A program made the position numbers and the translations under genes. This document shows positions 1-9,673 of a stretch of 64,000 bases of DNA, piece after piece. The notes below the pieces were generated by a model. The model was given only the letters and a program-made list of their open reading frames with translations, made no database searches and was not told the origin of the DNA. This stretch comes from Cellvibrio fontiphilus (GTDB taxonomy: Bacteria > Pseudomonadota > Gammaproteobacteria > Pseudomonadales > Cellvibrionaceae). Where the stretch lies: assembly GCF_035317345.1 (NCBI RefSeq), contig NZ_JAYKTU010000001.1. One strand, 5' to 3'. Position 1 is the first letter of the stretch, and the number at the start of each line of letters is the position of its first letter.

Positions 1-828
1 TTGGCCAATGAAGCAGTCGCACGGGGTATGGGCACCACGCCGGAGCAATTACTCGGCAAAGATGATTTTGATTTTTTTCCCGAAGCCATGGCGCAGCAAT
101 TTTTCACTGATGAACAACGTATTCTGGAAACCGGCGAAGGCTTAATTAACCGCGAAGAAATTGCTATGAATAAAGAAACCGGACAGGAACGCTGGTTGCT
201 CACCACCAAACTGCCGGTTAAAGATGCACAGGGCAATATTATTGGCCTGGTAGGTTTAGGACGCGACATAAGCGAGCGCAAACGCGCGGAAGAGCGCATT
301 CATTTTTTAGCCACCCACGACAGCCTGACGCAACTACCCAACCGTTTTATGTTTGCGCAGTTGGTGGAGTTGGCGATTCAATCGGCACAACGTCATCAAC
401 GCGGATTGGCCATTTTGTTTATTGATTTGGATGGATTCAAACATATTAACGATACCTTGGGACATGACGCCGGCGATTTGTTGCTCAGCGAAATGGCGCC
501 GCGCTTTAAACAGAGCCTGCGTGCTAATGATATTGTCGGGCGGCTCGGTGGCGATGAATTTGTGATACTGCTACCTGAAACCAACCAGCGCGAAGCGGTT
601 GCAAAAATTGCAGAGAAAATATTACAGGCCGCGCGCGATGTGATTTATATCGAAGGGCAAGCCTGTCATGTCTCCGCAAGTATTGGCATAAGCCTTTATC
701 CGAGCGATGCCAAGGACGAAAAAAATCTGATGAAACAAGCCGACAGCGCCATGTACCGCGCCAAACAACAGGGTAAAAATAATTACCAGTTTTATGGGGC
801 AGATACAGGTGCTGACGGCAACACTTGA
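1..828 (+). CDS. PAS-GGDEF diguanylate cyclase, 5' truncated by window edge
   Basis: This is the C-terminal part of a signalling protein that makes cyclic di-GMP from two GTP. Residues about 1-95 look like the end of a PAS/PAC sensor domain, closing with GRDISERKRAEE. Residues about 98-270 are a GGDEF domain with an intact GGDEF signature at 183-187. An RxxD inhibitory site (RAND) lies five residues upstream, so product inhibition is expected. No EAL domain follows before the stop. The reading frame is open to base 1 and the PAS domain is incomplete, so the true start lies outside the window. The upstream sensory part and its signal are unknown. Confidence 0.9.
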   Translation: MANEAVARGMGTTPEQLLGKDDFDFFPEAMAQQFFTDEQRILETGEGLINREEIAMNKETGQERWLLTTKLPVKDAQGNIIGLVGLGRDISERKRAEERIHFLATHDSLTQLPNRFMFAQLVELAIQSAQRHQRGLAILFIDLDGFKHINDTLGHDAGDLLLSEMAPRFKQSLRANDIVGRLGGDEFVILLPETNQREAVAKIAEKILQAARDVIYIEGQACHVSASIGISLYPSDAKDEKNLMKQADSAMYRAKQQGKNNYQFYGADTGADGNT

Positions 829-856
829 TATTTTCTACCTAGCTCCAATCAGTATT

Positions 857-3800
857 TTATTTGCTATTTACAGCGTGCCCTTTTGCATAAACCAGTGCAT
901 ATAAAATTGGCAAAACTACCAGCGTAAGCAGGGTGGATGAAATAATTCCGCCAATCACCACGGTTGCTAATGGCCGCTGCACTTCTGCACCAATTCCAAC
1001 ATTAAATGCCATAGGTACAAAACCTAAACTGGCCACCAGTGCTGTCATTAATACCGGACGCAAGCGTGTTAGCGCACCGTCGATAATCGCGTGAATTAAA
1101 TCGCCGGTTTCGTGATAAAGCTGGCGAATAAACGCGAGCATCACCAATCCATTCAAGACAGCAATACCCGAGAGCGCAATAAAGCCTACACCGGCGGAAA
1201 TAGAGAGCGGCATATCGCGCAGCCAAAGGGCAAACACACCACCGGTAAGTGCAAGCGGAACGCCGGTAAAAATAATCAGCGCATCTTTGATTGAACCAAA
1301 CGCCATTACCAGTAACACAATGACCATTAACAGTGTGAGTGGAACAACAATCGCCAGGCGTTTGCTGGCGGATTCGAGCTGTTCAAAAGTGCCGCCATAA
1401 TCCAACCAATAACCACTGGGTAATTTTATGTCGCTGGTGATGCGGGTTTGCACTTCCTTCACAAAGGAACCCAGATCGCGGCCGCGCACATTGGCGGTGA
1501 CTACCACTAAACGTTTGCCGTTTTCGCGGCTGATTTGATTGGGCGCCGGCGCCATTGCTATCTGTGCAATTTCATTCAGCGGCACAAAATAGGGGGCACG
1601 GGAAATAGGCACAGGTAAGCGCTGCAAGGCGATAAGATCGGTACGCAAATCTTCCGGCAGGCGCACCACCAATTCAATACGGCGGTCGCCCTCGTACACC
1701 ACACCGGCGGTTTCGCCGGCAATGGCAGTGGCGACAAAATCTTGCAATTCATCCAGACTTAAACCGTAAGCCGCGAGTTGTTCGCGTTTGGGTGCGATGG
1801 TTAATACCGGCAGGCCAGTGACTTGCTCCATGCGCGCATCGGCAGCACCGGGAATTGTTTCCAATAATTCCAATATAGCTGCGGCAGATTGTTGTAACTG
1901 TTCAAGGTCATCACCAATGACTTTAATGCCCAGGTCTGAGCGCACACCGGAAATAAGTTCGTTAAAACGCATTTGGATCGGCTGGGTAAATTCATAATTA
2001 TTGCCGGGCAATTCACGCACCGCGGTTTCAATGGCGCTGACTAATTCGGCTTTGTGGCGTTTGGGTTCCGGCCAGTCGCGGCGCGCTTTAAAGGTGACGT
2101 AAATATCCGCCACCGAGGGGGGCATAGGGTCGGTGGCAATATCGGCAGTACCGATTTTGGCAAACACCTTATCCACTTCGTCAAATTGTTTGATGCGCGC
2201 TTCCAGTATGGCCTGCATATCTATGGCCTGTTGCAAACCCGTGCCGGGAATGCGCAGCGCGTGCAGGGCTATATCGCCTTCATCCAACTGCGGAATAAAT
2301 TCCGAACCCAAACGCGGGGCGAGCCAGCTACTGAACATCACCAATAACACTGCACTACTCAATACCCAGGTGCGTTTATTCAGCGCCGCCAACAACAGCG
2401 GGCGATAGATATTTTTTGCGGCGCGCATAAAACGATTTTCATGCGCGGCAATCTTGCCAGTCATCAAGAGTGCAATGGCAGCCGGCACAAAGGTGAGCGA
2501 TAAAATCAACGCAGCGATTAAGGCAATAACCACTGTGGTTGCCATAGGGTGAAACATTTTCCCCTCGACACCCGTGAGTGAAAAAATCGGCAAGTACACC
2601 AGCGTAATAATACCCACGCCGAATAAACTGGGGCGAATCACTTCACTCGTGGCTTCATAGGCAAGTTGCAACCGCGCTTTTAAATCCAGCTTGCCATCGC
2701 GCTGGGCTTCACCCAAACGGCGAATACAGTTCTCCACAATAATCACCGCGCCGTCCACAATTAAACCGAAATCCAACGCGCCCAAACTCATCAAGTTGGC
2801 AGAGACACCGGCCTGCACCATACCGGTAATGGTCATTAACATGGAGATGGGAATTACCGCGGCGGTGATTAATGCGGCGCGCATATTGCCAAGCAATAAA
2901 AATAAAACCGCAATCACCAACAGCGCACCTTCCAACAGATTTTTTTGTACAGTGCGAATGGTTTTTTCCACGAGCGTGGTGCGGTCATAAACAGCAATGG
3001 CAGTCACACCTTCCGGCAGTGAGCGATTAATGTCTTGCAATTTCATCGCCAGTGCACGCGCGACATTGCGCGAGTTCTCGCCCTTTAACATCAGCGCTGT
3101 GGCAAGCACTGTCTCGCGACCATTTTGCGTAGCCGCGCCGGTGCGCAGCTCGCTGCCAATCGCTACCTCTGCAACATCTGCAATACGTACAGCAACACCC
3201 TGGGCGTTGGTGACTATGAGGTTTTCAATATCGCTGATGTTTTTTAATTGGCCTTCACTGCGCACCAACAATTGCTGACCGTTGCGCTCAATATAACCCG
3301 CGCCGCGATTGTGATTGTTGGCGTTAAGCGCACGGGTGATCTGCTCCAGACTTAATTGCCACTGCAATAATTTCACCGGGTCTGGCGTAATGTGATATTG
3401 CCGCGTGTAACCGCCAATCGTATTAATTTCCACCACGCCTTTGACCTGCATTAATTGCGGGCGAATCACCCAGTCCTGCAATTCGCGCAAGGCCATGGCG
3501 TCGAATTTTGTTGGATCCTCAGCTTCGAGGGTATACATAAAAATTTCGCCGAGGCCGGTAGCGATGGGGCCCATCACCGGTGAAACATTTTCTGGAAGCG
3601 TGGATTTAATCTGCGCGAGGCGCTCGTTTATTAAATTGCGCGCAAAATAAATATCTGTGCCCTCGTCAAATACCACCGTGACTTGCGACAAACCGTAACG
3701 GGAAATGGAGCGGGTGTAAGCGAGCTTGGGCAAACCGGCAAGTGCGGTTTCTACCGGGTAGGTAATGCGCTGTTCGGTTTCCAGCGGCGAATAGCCGGGC

Positions 3801-3958
3801 GCCTCGGTATTAATTTGTACCTGCACATTGGTGATGTCTGGCACTGCATCAATCGGCAAGCGCTGGTAATTCCACAACCCCAGGGCGATTAATCCGAGCA
3901 CCGCAAACATGACCAACCAGCGGCGTTCAATCGCGCTGCGTAAAATAGTTTCAATCAT
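857..3958 (-). CDS. czcA: CzcA-type heavy-metal RND efflux pump, inner-membrane subunit
   Basis: Proton-driven inner-membrane pump of the heavy-metal-efflux branch of the RND family, expected to export divalent cations such as Zn, Co or Cd through the partner adaptor and outer-membrane channel. The 1033 residues have the family layout: an N-terminal membrane helix, a large periplasmic loop, a helix bundle near 340-500, then the same pattern repeated. The relay signature of this branch is present as DFGLIVDGAVIIVEN, with Asp396, Asp402 and Glu409. It is the last gene of a minus-strand operon, 12 bases after the adaptor gene. The metal cannot be read from sequence alone. Length is normal for the family. 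Confidence 0.93.
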   Translation of the reverse strand: MIETILRSAIERRWLVMFAVLGLIALGLWNYQRLPIDAVPDITNVQVQINTEAPGYSPLETEQRITYPVETALAGLPKLAYTRSISRYGLSQVTVVFDEGTDIYFARNLINERLAQIKSTLPENVSPVMGPIATGLGEIFMYTLEAEDPTKFDAMALRELQDWVIRPQLMQVKGVVEINTIGGYTRQYHITPDPVKLLQWQLSLEQITRALNANNHNRGAGYIERNGQQLLVRSEGQLKNISDIENLIVTNAQGVAVRIADVAEVAIGSELRTGAATQNGRETVLATALMLKGENSRNVARALAMKLQDINRSLPEGVTAIAVYDRTTLVEKTIRTVQKNLLEGALLVIAVLFLLLGNMRAALITAAVIPISMLMTITGMVQAGVSANLMSLGALDFGLIVDGAVIIVENCIRRLGEAQRDGKLDLKARLQLAYEATSEVIRPSLFGVGIITLVYLPIFSLTGVEGKMFHPMATTVVIALIAALILSLTFVPAAIALLMTGKIAAHENRFMRAAKNIYRPLLLAALNKRTWVLSSAVLLVMFSSWLAPRLGSEFIPQLDEGDIALHALRIPGTGLQQAIDMQAILEARIKQFDEVDKVFAKIGTADIATDPMPPSVADIYVTFKARRDWPEPKRHKAELVSAIETAVRELPGNNYEFTQPIQMRFNELISGVRSDLGIKVIGDDLEQLQQSAAAILELLETIPGAADARMEQVTGLPVLTIAPKREQLAAYGLSLDELQDFVATAIAGETAGVVYEGDRRIELVVRLPEDLRTDLIALQRLPVPISRAPYFVPLNEIAQIAMAPAPNQISRENGKRLVVVTANVRGRDLGSFVKEVQTRITSDIKLPSGYWLDYGGTFEQLESASKRLAIVVPLTLLMVIVLLVMAFGSIKDALIIFTGVPLALTGGVFALWLRDMPLSISAGVGFIALSGIAVLNGLVMLAFIRQLYHETGDLIHAIIDGALTRLRPVLMTALVASLGFVPMAFNVGIGAEVQRPLATVVIGGIISSTLLTLVVLPILYALVYAKGHAVNSK

Positions 3959-3970
3959 GGGCGCAGCTCC

Positions 3971-5215
3971 TTAGTGATCGTGTGCGGCGCCGGATTTCTC
4001 CAGGTCGGCCTTGAGCAAAAAGGAATTTTCCACCACGTAGCTATCGCCCGGGTTCAGGCCGCCCAGCACTTCGGTGAATTGGCCATCGCTGCGCCCCAGC
4101 TCCAGCGGGCGAATTTCATAGCTATTGCCCAGCTGGATAAACACCACCGTCCAATCGCGAAAGGTCTGCAGGGCGCGGTTGTCCACCAGTAACTCCACTG
4201 GCGTTTGCGCTATGTCCACCCAGCCCTCGACGGCTTGGTTGGGCACCCAATTGCCGGCGCTATTATCCAGCGGGGCATGGACTTCCAGAGTGGGAGTATC
4301 GCCGTGACGCGGGGTGATGTATTCCACTCTGGTTCGGGTAGTGGTGGCCTGCGCTGGCTGGCCATTGGCAGTCAGGGTGATGGTTTGGCCGGTTTTGATC
4401 TTGCTCGCATCGGTGGGAAACGCCTGCAGGTGCAACTCCAATACCCGCTCATCAAGCAGGGTAAACAGCACGCGATCCGCCGTAAATTCACCGGGGTTGG
4501 CGTGACGTTCAACTACCACACCGTCAATCGGCGCCAGCAGCGGGTACTCGCGCAGGCTTTCATTGGATTCCACGGTGGCGATCACCTCACCGGTTTTAAC
4601 ACGCATACCAATACTGGGTTTGACCGAACGGATCAGGCCGGGGTAGCGCGCCTGGATGTGGCTGACGCGCAATGGGTCGGCCACTATGTTGCCGTAGAGT
4701 TTGATGCGCTCCTGCAACACGCCCGCGCCGGCAATGGCGGTGGTTAATCCCGACGCCGCGGCGATTTCTGGCGCCATCACCACCCGCCCTTCATAGGAGG
4801 GATAGGCCCAGTGGTACTGCTTGTTTTGGTAGGTGGCGGTAACTCTTACATCAAACGAATGCGGCTCTTCCACCACGCCCTGCCCGCGCAGAAAATCCCG
4901 TTCGGGTTTGAACGCAAAGTGATCCACTTCGCCGCCCAGACGGGTGAGTTGTACTTCCAATTTCCACTCGCCAGGTTTGATGGCTTTGCCATCCAGTGTC
5001 GCCCAGGCGCGGTATTCGGGCGGTAGGTCTTTTTCATAAATCGCCAGCTCGACCACAAAATTGCCATCTTCCAGCAAGCGGCCATTATGGGCGCCTTTTT
5101 GCGGCTCTTCTTCGTGGTGCTCGTCATGGCCGTGGCCGTGATCGCCCGCGGCAAAAAGCGAAGCCGACAAGCCGAGGCTCACGGCTAATAACAGGGTTTT
5201 GATAAATGAATTCAT
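3971..5215 (-). CDS. czcB: CzcB-type periplasmic adaptor of RND metal efflux system
   Basis: Membrane-fusion protein linking the CzcA-type pump to the outer-membrane channel. The 414 residues start with a signal peptide (about 1-22). A His/Glu-rich stretch follows (GDHGHGHDEHHEEE), typical of metal adaptors and probably metal-binding. A lipoyl/barrel-sandwich region lies around 170-250, recognisable from the paired GxxVKTGEVIATVES-like halves, and beta-barrel domains follow. The start overlaps the stop of the upstream TolC-family gene by 4 bases (ATGA), which implies translational coupling. Confidence 0.92.
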   Translation of the reverse strand: MNSFIKTLLLAVSLGLSASLFAAGDHGHGHDEHHEEEPQKGAHNGRLLEDGNFVVELAIYEKDLPPEYRAWATLDGKAIKPGEWKLEVQLTRLGGEVDHFAFKPERDFLRGQGVVEEPHSFDVRVTATYQNKQYHWAYPSYEGRVVMAPEIAAASGLTTAIAGAGVLQERIKLYGNIVADPLRVSHIQARYPGLIRSVKPSIGMRVKTGEVIATVESNESLREYPLLAPIDGVVVERHANPGEFTADRVLFTLLDERVLELHLQAFPTDASKIKTGQTITLTANGQPAQATTTRTRVEYITPRHGDTPTLEVHAPLDNSAGNWVPNQAVEGWVDIAQTPVELLVDNRALQTFRDWTVVFIQLGNSYEIRPLELGRSDGQFTEVLGGLNPGDSYVVENSFLLKADLEKSGAAHDH

Positions 5216-6471
5216 TGGGCTGTCTCCCCGGATTGGGTGGATTGCGCGGGAGCGGATGCAGTGAGTCGCTCCAATTCAATGCGGGTTTCATGGGCGCGCA
5301 GGGCGGCGTCGATGAGTGCGGCGCGGGCTTCCAGCAACTCGCGCTGGGCGAGTGCCAGTTCAAGCGAGCTGTAACGGCCCTGCTCAAAGGCGGCGCTGGT
5401 GGTGCGATTGGCCTCTTGCAACAGCGGCAGTATGTGATCGCGCAGGCTGAACACTTCCAACAACGCCTGCTCATGGGCCTGGTAGGTTTGTTTAAGGCGG
5501 GTTTCCAACTGGATTTTGGCGCTATCGGCGGCGAAACTGGCGGCATCTTGCTCGGCGCGTGCCTTGCTAATCGCGCCGCTGGCACGTTTGCCACTGGCAA
5601 GCGGAATACTGATGCCGGCGACCAGTGCGGTATCACCAGTCGCCTGTAATTGGCGCACCCCGGCGCTCCAGCCCAGGGTCATTTGCCCCTCGGCTTCGGC
5701 TTTGCGCAGCTCGGCAGCACGCACGCGGGTTTCATCGGCAAGCAGCAGCAGATCGGGGTTGTGTGCCAGTTGCTGCTGCCATTTCGCCAGGGCTTCAGGG
5801 TGAGTAAGTGCATACAAATCGCCGCTGGCGCGAGTGAAAACCGGCGTGTTATCGGCCCAATAAGCGCTGAGTTTTAGCGCTTCGTCCAGCAGTTGCTGGC
5901 GCGCTTTACTGACCTGCAACACCGCCTTGGCGTGCGCGGCACGGGCGCGCAGAAGTTCCTCTTGCGGGGCGCGACCGGCCTCTACCCGCTTGCTCAAGCT
6001 GGTGACTAGCGACTGCGCCAGTTGCTGCGCCTGCGCCTGCACCTGCAGCTGTTCCTGGGCGGCGAGCAGCGCGATAAACCGGTAATTCACCGCCGCAACC
6101 AGATCCAACACCGCCACTCGCTGCTGCGCTGCCAACTGCTGCTGGCGCGCGGTGACTAGCCCGAGACGGGCATCGCGCTGGTCGCCCAACTCGATAATCG
6201 ACGCAAAAGAGAGGGTGAATTCAGCAGCATCGGCAGCGGAAAACTCGCCCGAACCCGCCGCGTTTTCCAGCTCGGAATGCAAGCGCAGTTCCGGCCGCAG
6301 CGCCGCTGTAGTCTGCTCGCCCGCCAGGGCCGCGCGGCGAAATTCGTAACCCGCCAACTGCGGGTTGTGCTGCAAGCTGGCGGCCAGCGCGTCTTGCAGG
6401 CTAATAGTTTGCTGCGCAGACGCAGCGGCCGCACCGGTTATGAACACCAGTGCAGTTAATAAGGTTTTCAT
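5212..6471 (-). CDS. czcC: CzcC-type outer-membrane factor (TolC family)
   Basis: Outer-membrane channel of the tripartite metal efflux system. The 419 residues carry a signal peptide ending near AAASA (about 20) and then two long Ala/Gln/Leu-rich coiled-coil repeats. This is the outer-membrane efflux protein pattern of a periplasmic helical tunnel plus beta-barrel. A late ALAQRELLEARAALIDA segment is typical of the second repeat. It lies upstream of the adaptor and shares a 4-base overlap with it. About 77 bases separate it from the small His-rich gene upstream. Confidence 0.9.
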   Translation of the reverse strand: MKTLLTALVFITGAAAASAQQTISLQDALAASLQHNPQLAGYEFRRAALAGEQTTAALRPELRLHSELENAAGSGEFSAADAAEFTLSFASIIELGDQRDARLGLVTARQQQLAAQQRVAVLDLVAAVNYRFIALLAAQEQLQVQAQAQQLAQSLVTSLSKRVEAGRAPQEELLRARAAHAKAVLQVSKARQQLLDEALKLSAYWADNTPVFTRASGDLYALTHPEALAKWQQQLAHNPDLLLLADETRVRAAELRKAEAEGQMTLGWSAGVRQLQATGDTALVAGISIPLASGKRASGAISKARAEQDAASFAADSAKIQLETRLKQTYQAHEQALLEVFSLRDHILPLLQEANRTTSAAFEQGRYSSLELALAQRELLEARAALIDAALRAHETRIELERLTASAPAQSTQSGETAQ

Positions 6472-6548
6472 AGGAGTTCCTGCCTTTTTGCGCTTTTTAG
6501 GCGCAAGTTATCAACCGCGACCAAAATGATCGCTGGGGAATTAAAGAC

Positions 6549-6920
6549 TCAGGCAGTCAAGGGCGGCGCGCGCAGCAGCGGTCGCCAATAAAGCGGGGGA
6601 GGAAGGTAAGGACGGGTATAAATAGAGCGGCAAATCGCCGCTGGCAATAACAATAACACCAACGCCAGGGCGGCAAGCAGCATCAGGCCAAGCTCGATTT
6701 TGCCCGATTTGGCCAACACCGATTTGCCCAGTTCTATATCCGCGTCCTGATGCACTTCTTCGGGGTGATGGTCATGCACCTCATGGCCATCCAAATGCAT
6801 ATGCACCGAAATCGGCGGCTCCTGCCCATCAAAACAATAATGCCCATGGGCCCCCGCCCAGTTGCCAAGCAACCAGAGCGCAAGCGCGATAAAGGCATAG
6901 TGAGGGGAGATTTTGGGCAT
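6549..6920 (-). CDS. Small His-rich membrane/periplasmic protein at head of czc operon
   Basis: Protein of about 123 residues with no assignable enzyme family. From the chosen start (MPKISPHY) there is a hydrophobic signal or anchor segment. A periplasmic stretch very rich in His, Asp and Glu follows (HMHLDGHEVHDHHPEE, including the pair HDHH). A second hydrophobic helix sits near residues 75-95, and the tail is Pro/Arg-rich. The frame stays open for another 35 residues upstream, but that part looks unlike a protein, so the internal Met was preferred. Its place before czcCBA suggests a metal-sensing, chaperone or buffering role (inference). Confidence 0.6.
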   Translation of the reverse strand: MPKISPHYAFIALALWLLGNWAGAHGHYCFDGQEPPISVHMHLDGHEVHDHHPEEVHQDADIELGKSVLAKSGKIELGLMLLAALALVLLLLPAAICRSIYTRPYLPPPLYWRPLLRAPPLTA

Positions 6921-7063
6921 TGTGCGAAACCAATTACGAAGTGCGGCAAGCATAACCATGCGGCAGTAGCGGGTAAACCCTTGGTTGTAACTGATCCAGA
7001 TCATAGACACCCGCCCCATCGCCAACTAAGGTTGGTTAATGTTCAACCAGCGGAGTGGTGTTG

Positions 7064-9583
7064 ATGAATGTGGAGAATTTGCAGGGGCTGAGCCATGAAG
7101 AGGCCGCGTTGCGCTTGAAGCGCGAGGGCCCCAACCAGCTACCCAAAGCCAATCGCCGCAACCTGCTGCGCATTTTTCTGGATGTGCTGCGCGAGCCCAT
7201 GTTTGCGCTGCTGCTGGGCGGCGGGCTGATTTACTGGCTGCTGGGCGATACCACCGAGGCGCTGTTGCTGCTGGTATTTGCCTCGATTTCGGTGAGTATC
7301 ACCCTCGTGCAGGAGTCGCGCAGCGAGCGGGTGCTGGAGAGTTTGCGCGACCTGGCCAGCCCGCGCGCGCTGGTGATTCGCAGCGGCGAGCGGTTGACCA
7401 TCGCCGGCACCCAAGTGGTACGCGGCGATTTACTGGTGGTGAACGAGGGCGACAGGGTGGCGGCAGATGCGCGCCTGCTTAGCGCGCAAGAGCTGCTGGT
7501 GGATGAGTCGCTGCTGACCGGCGAATCGGTCGCGGTAGGTAAAATCGCCCAAGCCCCAAATACAGCGGTCGAGGCGATTGTCGACAACCAGCGCCTCTAT
7601 GCCGGAACCCTGGTGGTGCGCGGCACGGGTATCGCGGAAGTCACCGCCATTGGCTTCAATACTGAAATGGGGCATATAGGCACGGCGCTGCGCAGTATCG
7701 ACACCGAACAGGCGCACCTGCAGCAGCAACTGCGCTGGTTAGTGCGCGACTTTGCGCTGATCGGCGCGCTCGCCGCCCTGGTGGTGGTAGTGCTTTATGG
7801 CCTGCTGCGCGACTCCTGGCTGGAGGCGATTTTAAGCGGTATTGCGATTGGTATGTCGCTGCTGCCCGAAGAGTTCCCGCTGGTGATGGCGGTATTTATG
7901 GCCATGGGCGCCTGGCGTATTTCCCAGGCGCGGGTACTGACGCGCCGCGCCGCGAGCATTGAAACTCTGGGTGCCACCACCGTGCTCTGCACCGACAAAA
8001 CCGGCACGCTCACCCAAAACCGCATGACCCTGATGGCGCTGGTGGGCGCAAGCCACAACTGGTACGCCGCCGCGCAACAACCGCTGGACGATAGCGGCAA
8101 AACCCTGTTGGACGCCGCCTTGCTCGCCTGCCCGCTGGTGCCGAGCGACCCGATGGATGTGGCAGTACACCGGCTGGCACAGAGCCACGCCGAACTGACC
8201 CGTTTACAAGGTGCCACCCTGCTGCGCGCCTATGGCTTGCGCCCGGATTTATTTGCCACCACCAATATCCTGCAGCACCCCGGCGACACCAACCTGCATG
8301 CCTATAGCAAGGGCGCGCTGGAAGCCATCGCCCAACTCTGCCACTTAAGCGCTGAACAACTGGCGCCGCTGACCGCGCAAGCCAATGCACTGGCCTGCGA
8401 GGGGATGCGGGTATTGGCTGTTGCCCAAGCCGCTGTAGCGGCGGGCGAGCTGCCCGAATCACCGCGCGAATTGCAGTTTCGCTACCTTGGGCTGCTGGCC
8501 TTTGCCGACCCGCTGCGCGAATCAGTACCCGCTGCGGTGGCCGAGTGCCAATCCGCCGGCATCCGGGTGATTATGATTACCGGCGACTACGCCACCACCG
8601 CCAGCGCCATCGCCCTGCAAGCCGGGTTGCCACCCAGCGAGGTCTTGGTGGGCGACCAGTTGGAGCAGCTGAGCGATGCGGAACTGGCCGAGCGGGTTAA
8701 CAGCGTTTCGATTTTTGCGCGCATCCGCCCCCAGCAAAAATTGCGGCTGGTGCAAAGCCTGAAAGCCAACGGCGAGATCGTCGCCATGACCGGCGATGGC
8801 GTCAACGATGCGCCCGCCATTAAAGCTGCGCACATCGGCATAGCCATGGGCGGGCGCGGCACCGATGTCGCGCGCGAAGCCTCCTCCATAGTGCTGCTGG
8901 ACGACGACTTCGGCTCCATAGTCAAAACCATCCGCCTCGGCCGCCGCATTTACGACAACCTGCGCAAAGCCATCGAATTTATCGTGGCGGTACACATCCC
9001 CATCGCCGGCCTCGCCATACTGCCGCTGCTCATGGGGCTGCCAATGATGCTCACGCCGATTCACATCGCCTTTCTGGAAATGGTGATAGACCCGGCCTGC
9101 TCGGTGGTATTTGAGGCCGAGCAGGAAGAGGAGGATGTAATGAACCGCCCACCGCGCGACCCGCAAACGCCGCTGTTGGTGGGCGAGCGCATTGGCTGGG
9201 CGATAATCCAGGGCACTGTCACCCTGGGTTTACTCGCCGCCCTCCTGTTCGGCGGCGCCAGCCTGAATATGCCGGAAGACGACCTGCGCGCCCTGGTATT
9301 TGGCGCACTGGTGCTGTTCAACATGGGCCTGATCCTCATCAACCGCAGCTTCCGCGCCTCCCTTATCAGCGCCTTTACCCGCCCCAATCGCTCGCTGTGG
9401 ATTCTGCTCAGCGCCGTCAGCCTCACTCTCGCCATCGCCGTGGGCTGGCCGCCCGCACAACAATTGTTCAGTTTCGGCAGCTTCCACTGGAATGAGTTTT
9501 TGGTGTGTATCGCACTGGGTGTGGTGAGTTTGCTGCTGCTGGAGGGGGTTAAGCTGGTGTGGTTTAGAAAGAAATCAGCCTAA
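7064..9583 (+). CDS. Cation-transporting P-type ATPase (P2-like)
   Basis: ATP-driven cation transporter of 839 residues. Seen in order: an N-terminal cation-ATPase domain (LSHEEAALRLKREGPNQLP), the actuator motif TGES (152-155), the phosphorylation motif DKTGTLT (311-317), and the hinge TGDGVNDAPAIK with the following TDVAREASSIVLLDDDF. The C-terminal membrane helices are also present. The transmembrane-4 motif that is usually PEGLP in calcium-type pumps reads PEEFP (268-272), so ion choice is uncertain. The ATG at 7064 has a GGAG ribosome site 8 bases upstream and was preferred over two GTG codons just before it. It diverges from the czc operon, which supports a metal or cation homeostasis role. 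Confidence 0.9.
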   Translation: MNVENLQGLSHEEAALRLKREGPNQLPKANRRNLLRIFLDVLREPMFALLLGGGLIYWLLGDTTEALLLLVFASISVSITLVQESRSERVLESLRDLASPRALVIRSGERLTIAGTQVVRGDLLVVNEGDRVAADARLLSAQELLVDESLLTGESVAVGKIAQAPNTAVEAIVDNQRLYAGTLVVRGTGIAEVTAIGFNTEMGHIGTALRSIDTEQAHLQQQLRWLVRDFALIGALAALVVVVLYGLLRDSWLEAILSGIAIGMSLLPEEFPLVMAVFMAMGAWRISQARVLTRRAASIETLGATTVLCTDKTGTLTQNRMTLMALVGASHNWYAAAQQPLDDSGKTLLDAALLACPLVPSDPMDVAVHRLAQSHAELTRLQGATLLRAYGLRPDLFATTNILQHPGDTNLHAYSKGALEAIAQLCHLSAEQLAPLTAQANALACEGMRVLAVAQAAVAAGELPESPRELQFRYLGLLAFADPLRESVPAAVAECQSAGIRVIMITGDYATTASAIALQAGLPPSEVLVGDQLEQLSDAELAERVNSVSIFARIRPQQKLRLVQSLKANGEIVAMTGDGVNDAPAIKAAHIGIAMGGRGTDVAREASSIVLLDDDFGSIVKTIRLGRRIYDNLRKAIEFIVAVHIPIAGLAILPLLMGLPMMLTPIHIAFLEMVIDPACSVVFEAEQEEEDVMNRPPRDPQTPLLVGERIGWAIIQGTVTLGLLAALLFGGASLNMPEDDLRALVFGALVLFNMGLILINRSFRASLISAFTRPNRSLWILLSAVSLTLAIAVGWPPAQQLFSFGSFHWNEFLVCIALGVVSLLLLEGVKLVWFRKKSA

Positions 9584-9612
9584 GTAAAACCGTTCAAATC
9601 TCATATTTTTTA

Positions 9613-9641
9613 TTGAATATGTTCACTTTTGAACATACATT
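9613..9641 (+). promoter_or_regulatory. Promoter with palindromic operator of RES-Xre toxin-antitoxin pair
   Basis: A perfect inverted repeat, TATGTTCA-CTTT-TGAACATA (9618-9637), lies between a plausible -35 (TTGAAT, 9613-9618) and a plausible -10 (TACATT, 9636-9641) spaced 17 bases apart. The antitoxin start is 33 bases further on. Autorepression by the Xre-type antitoxin or the toxin-antitoxin complex is the expected use of such a site; that is inference from family behaviour. Confidence 0.6.
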
Positions 9642-9673
9642 AATAGCAGGATGTAAAGCCGGAGTTAATCAGT

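Noticed and set aside
8522..9166. 214-residue open frame antisense to the P-type ATPase
   Set aside because: It mirrors conserved ATPase motifs in the other frame and has no features of its own.
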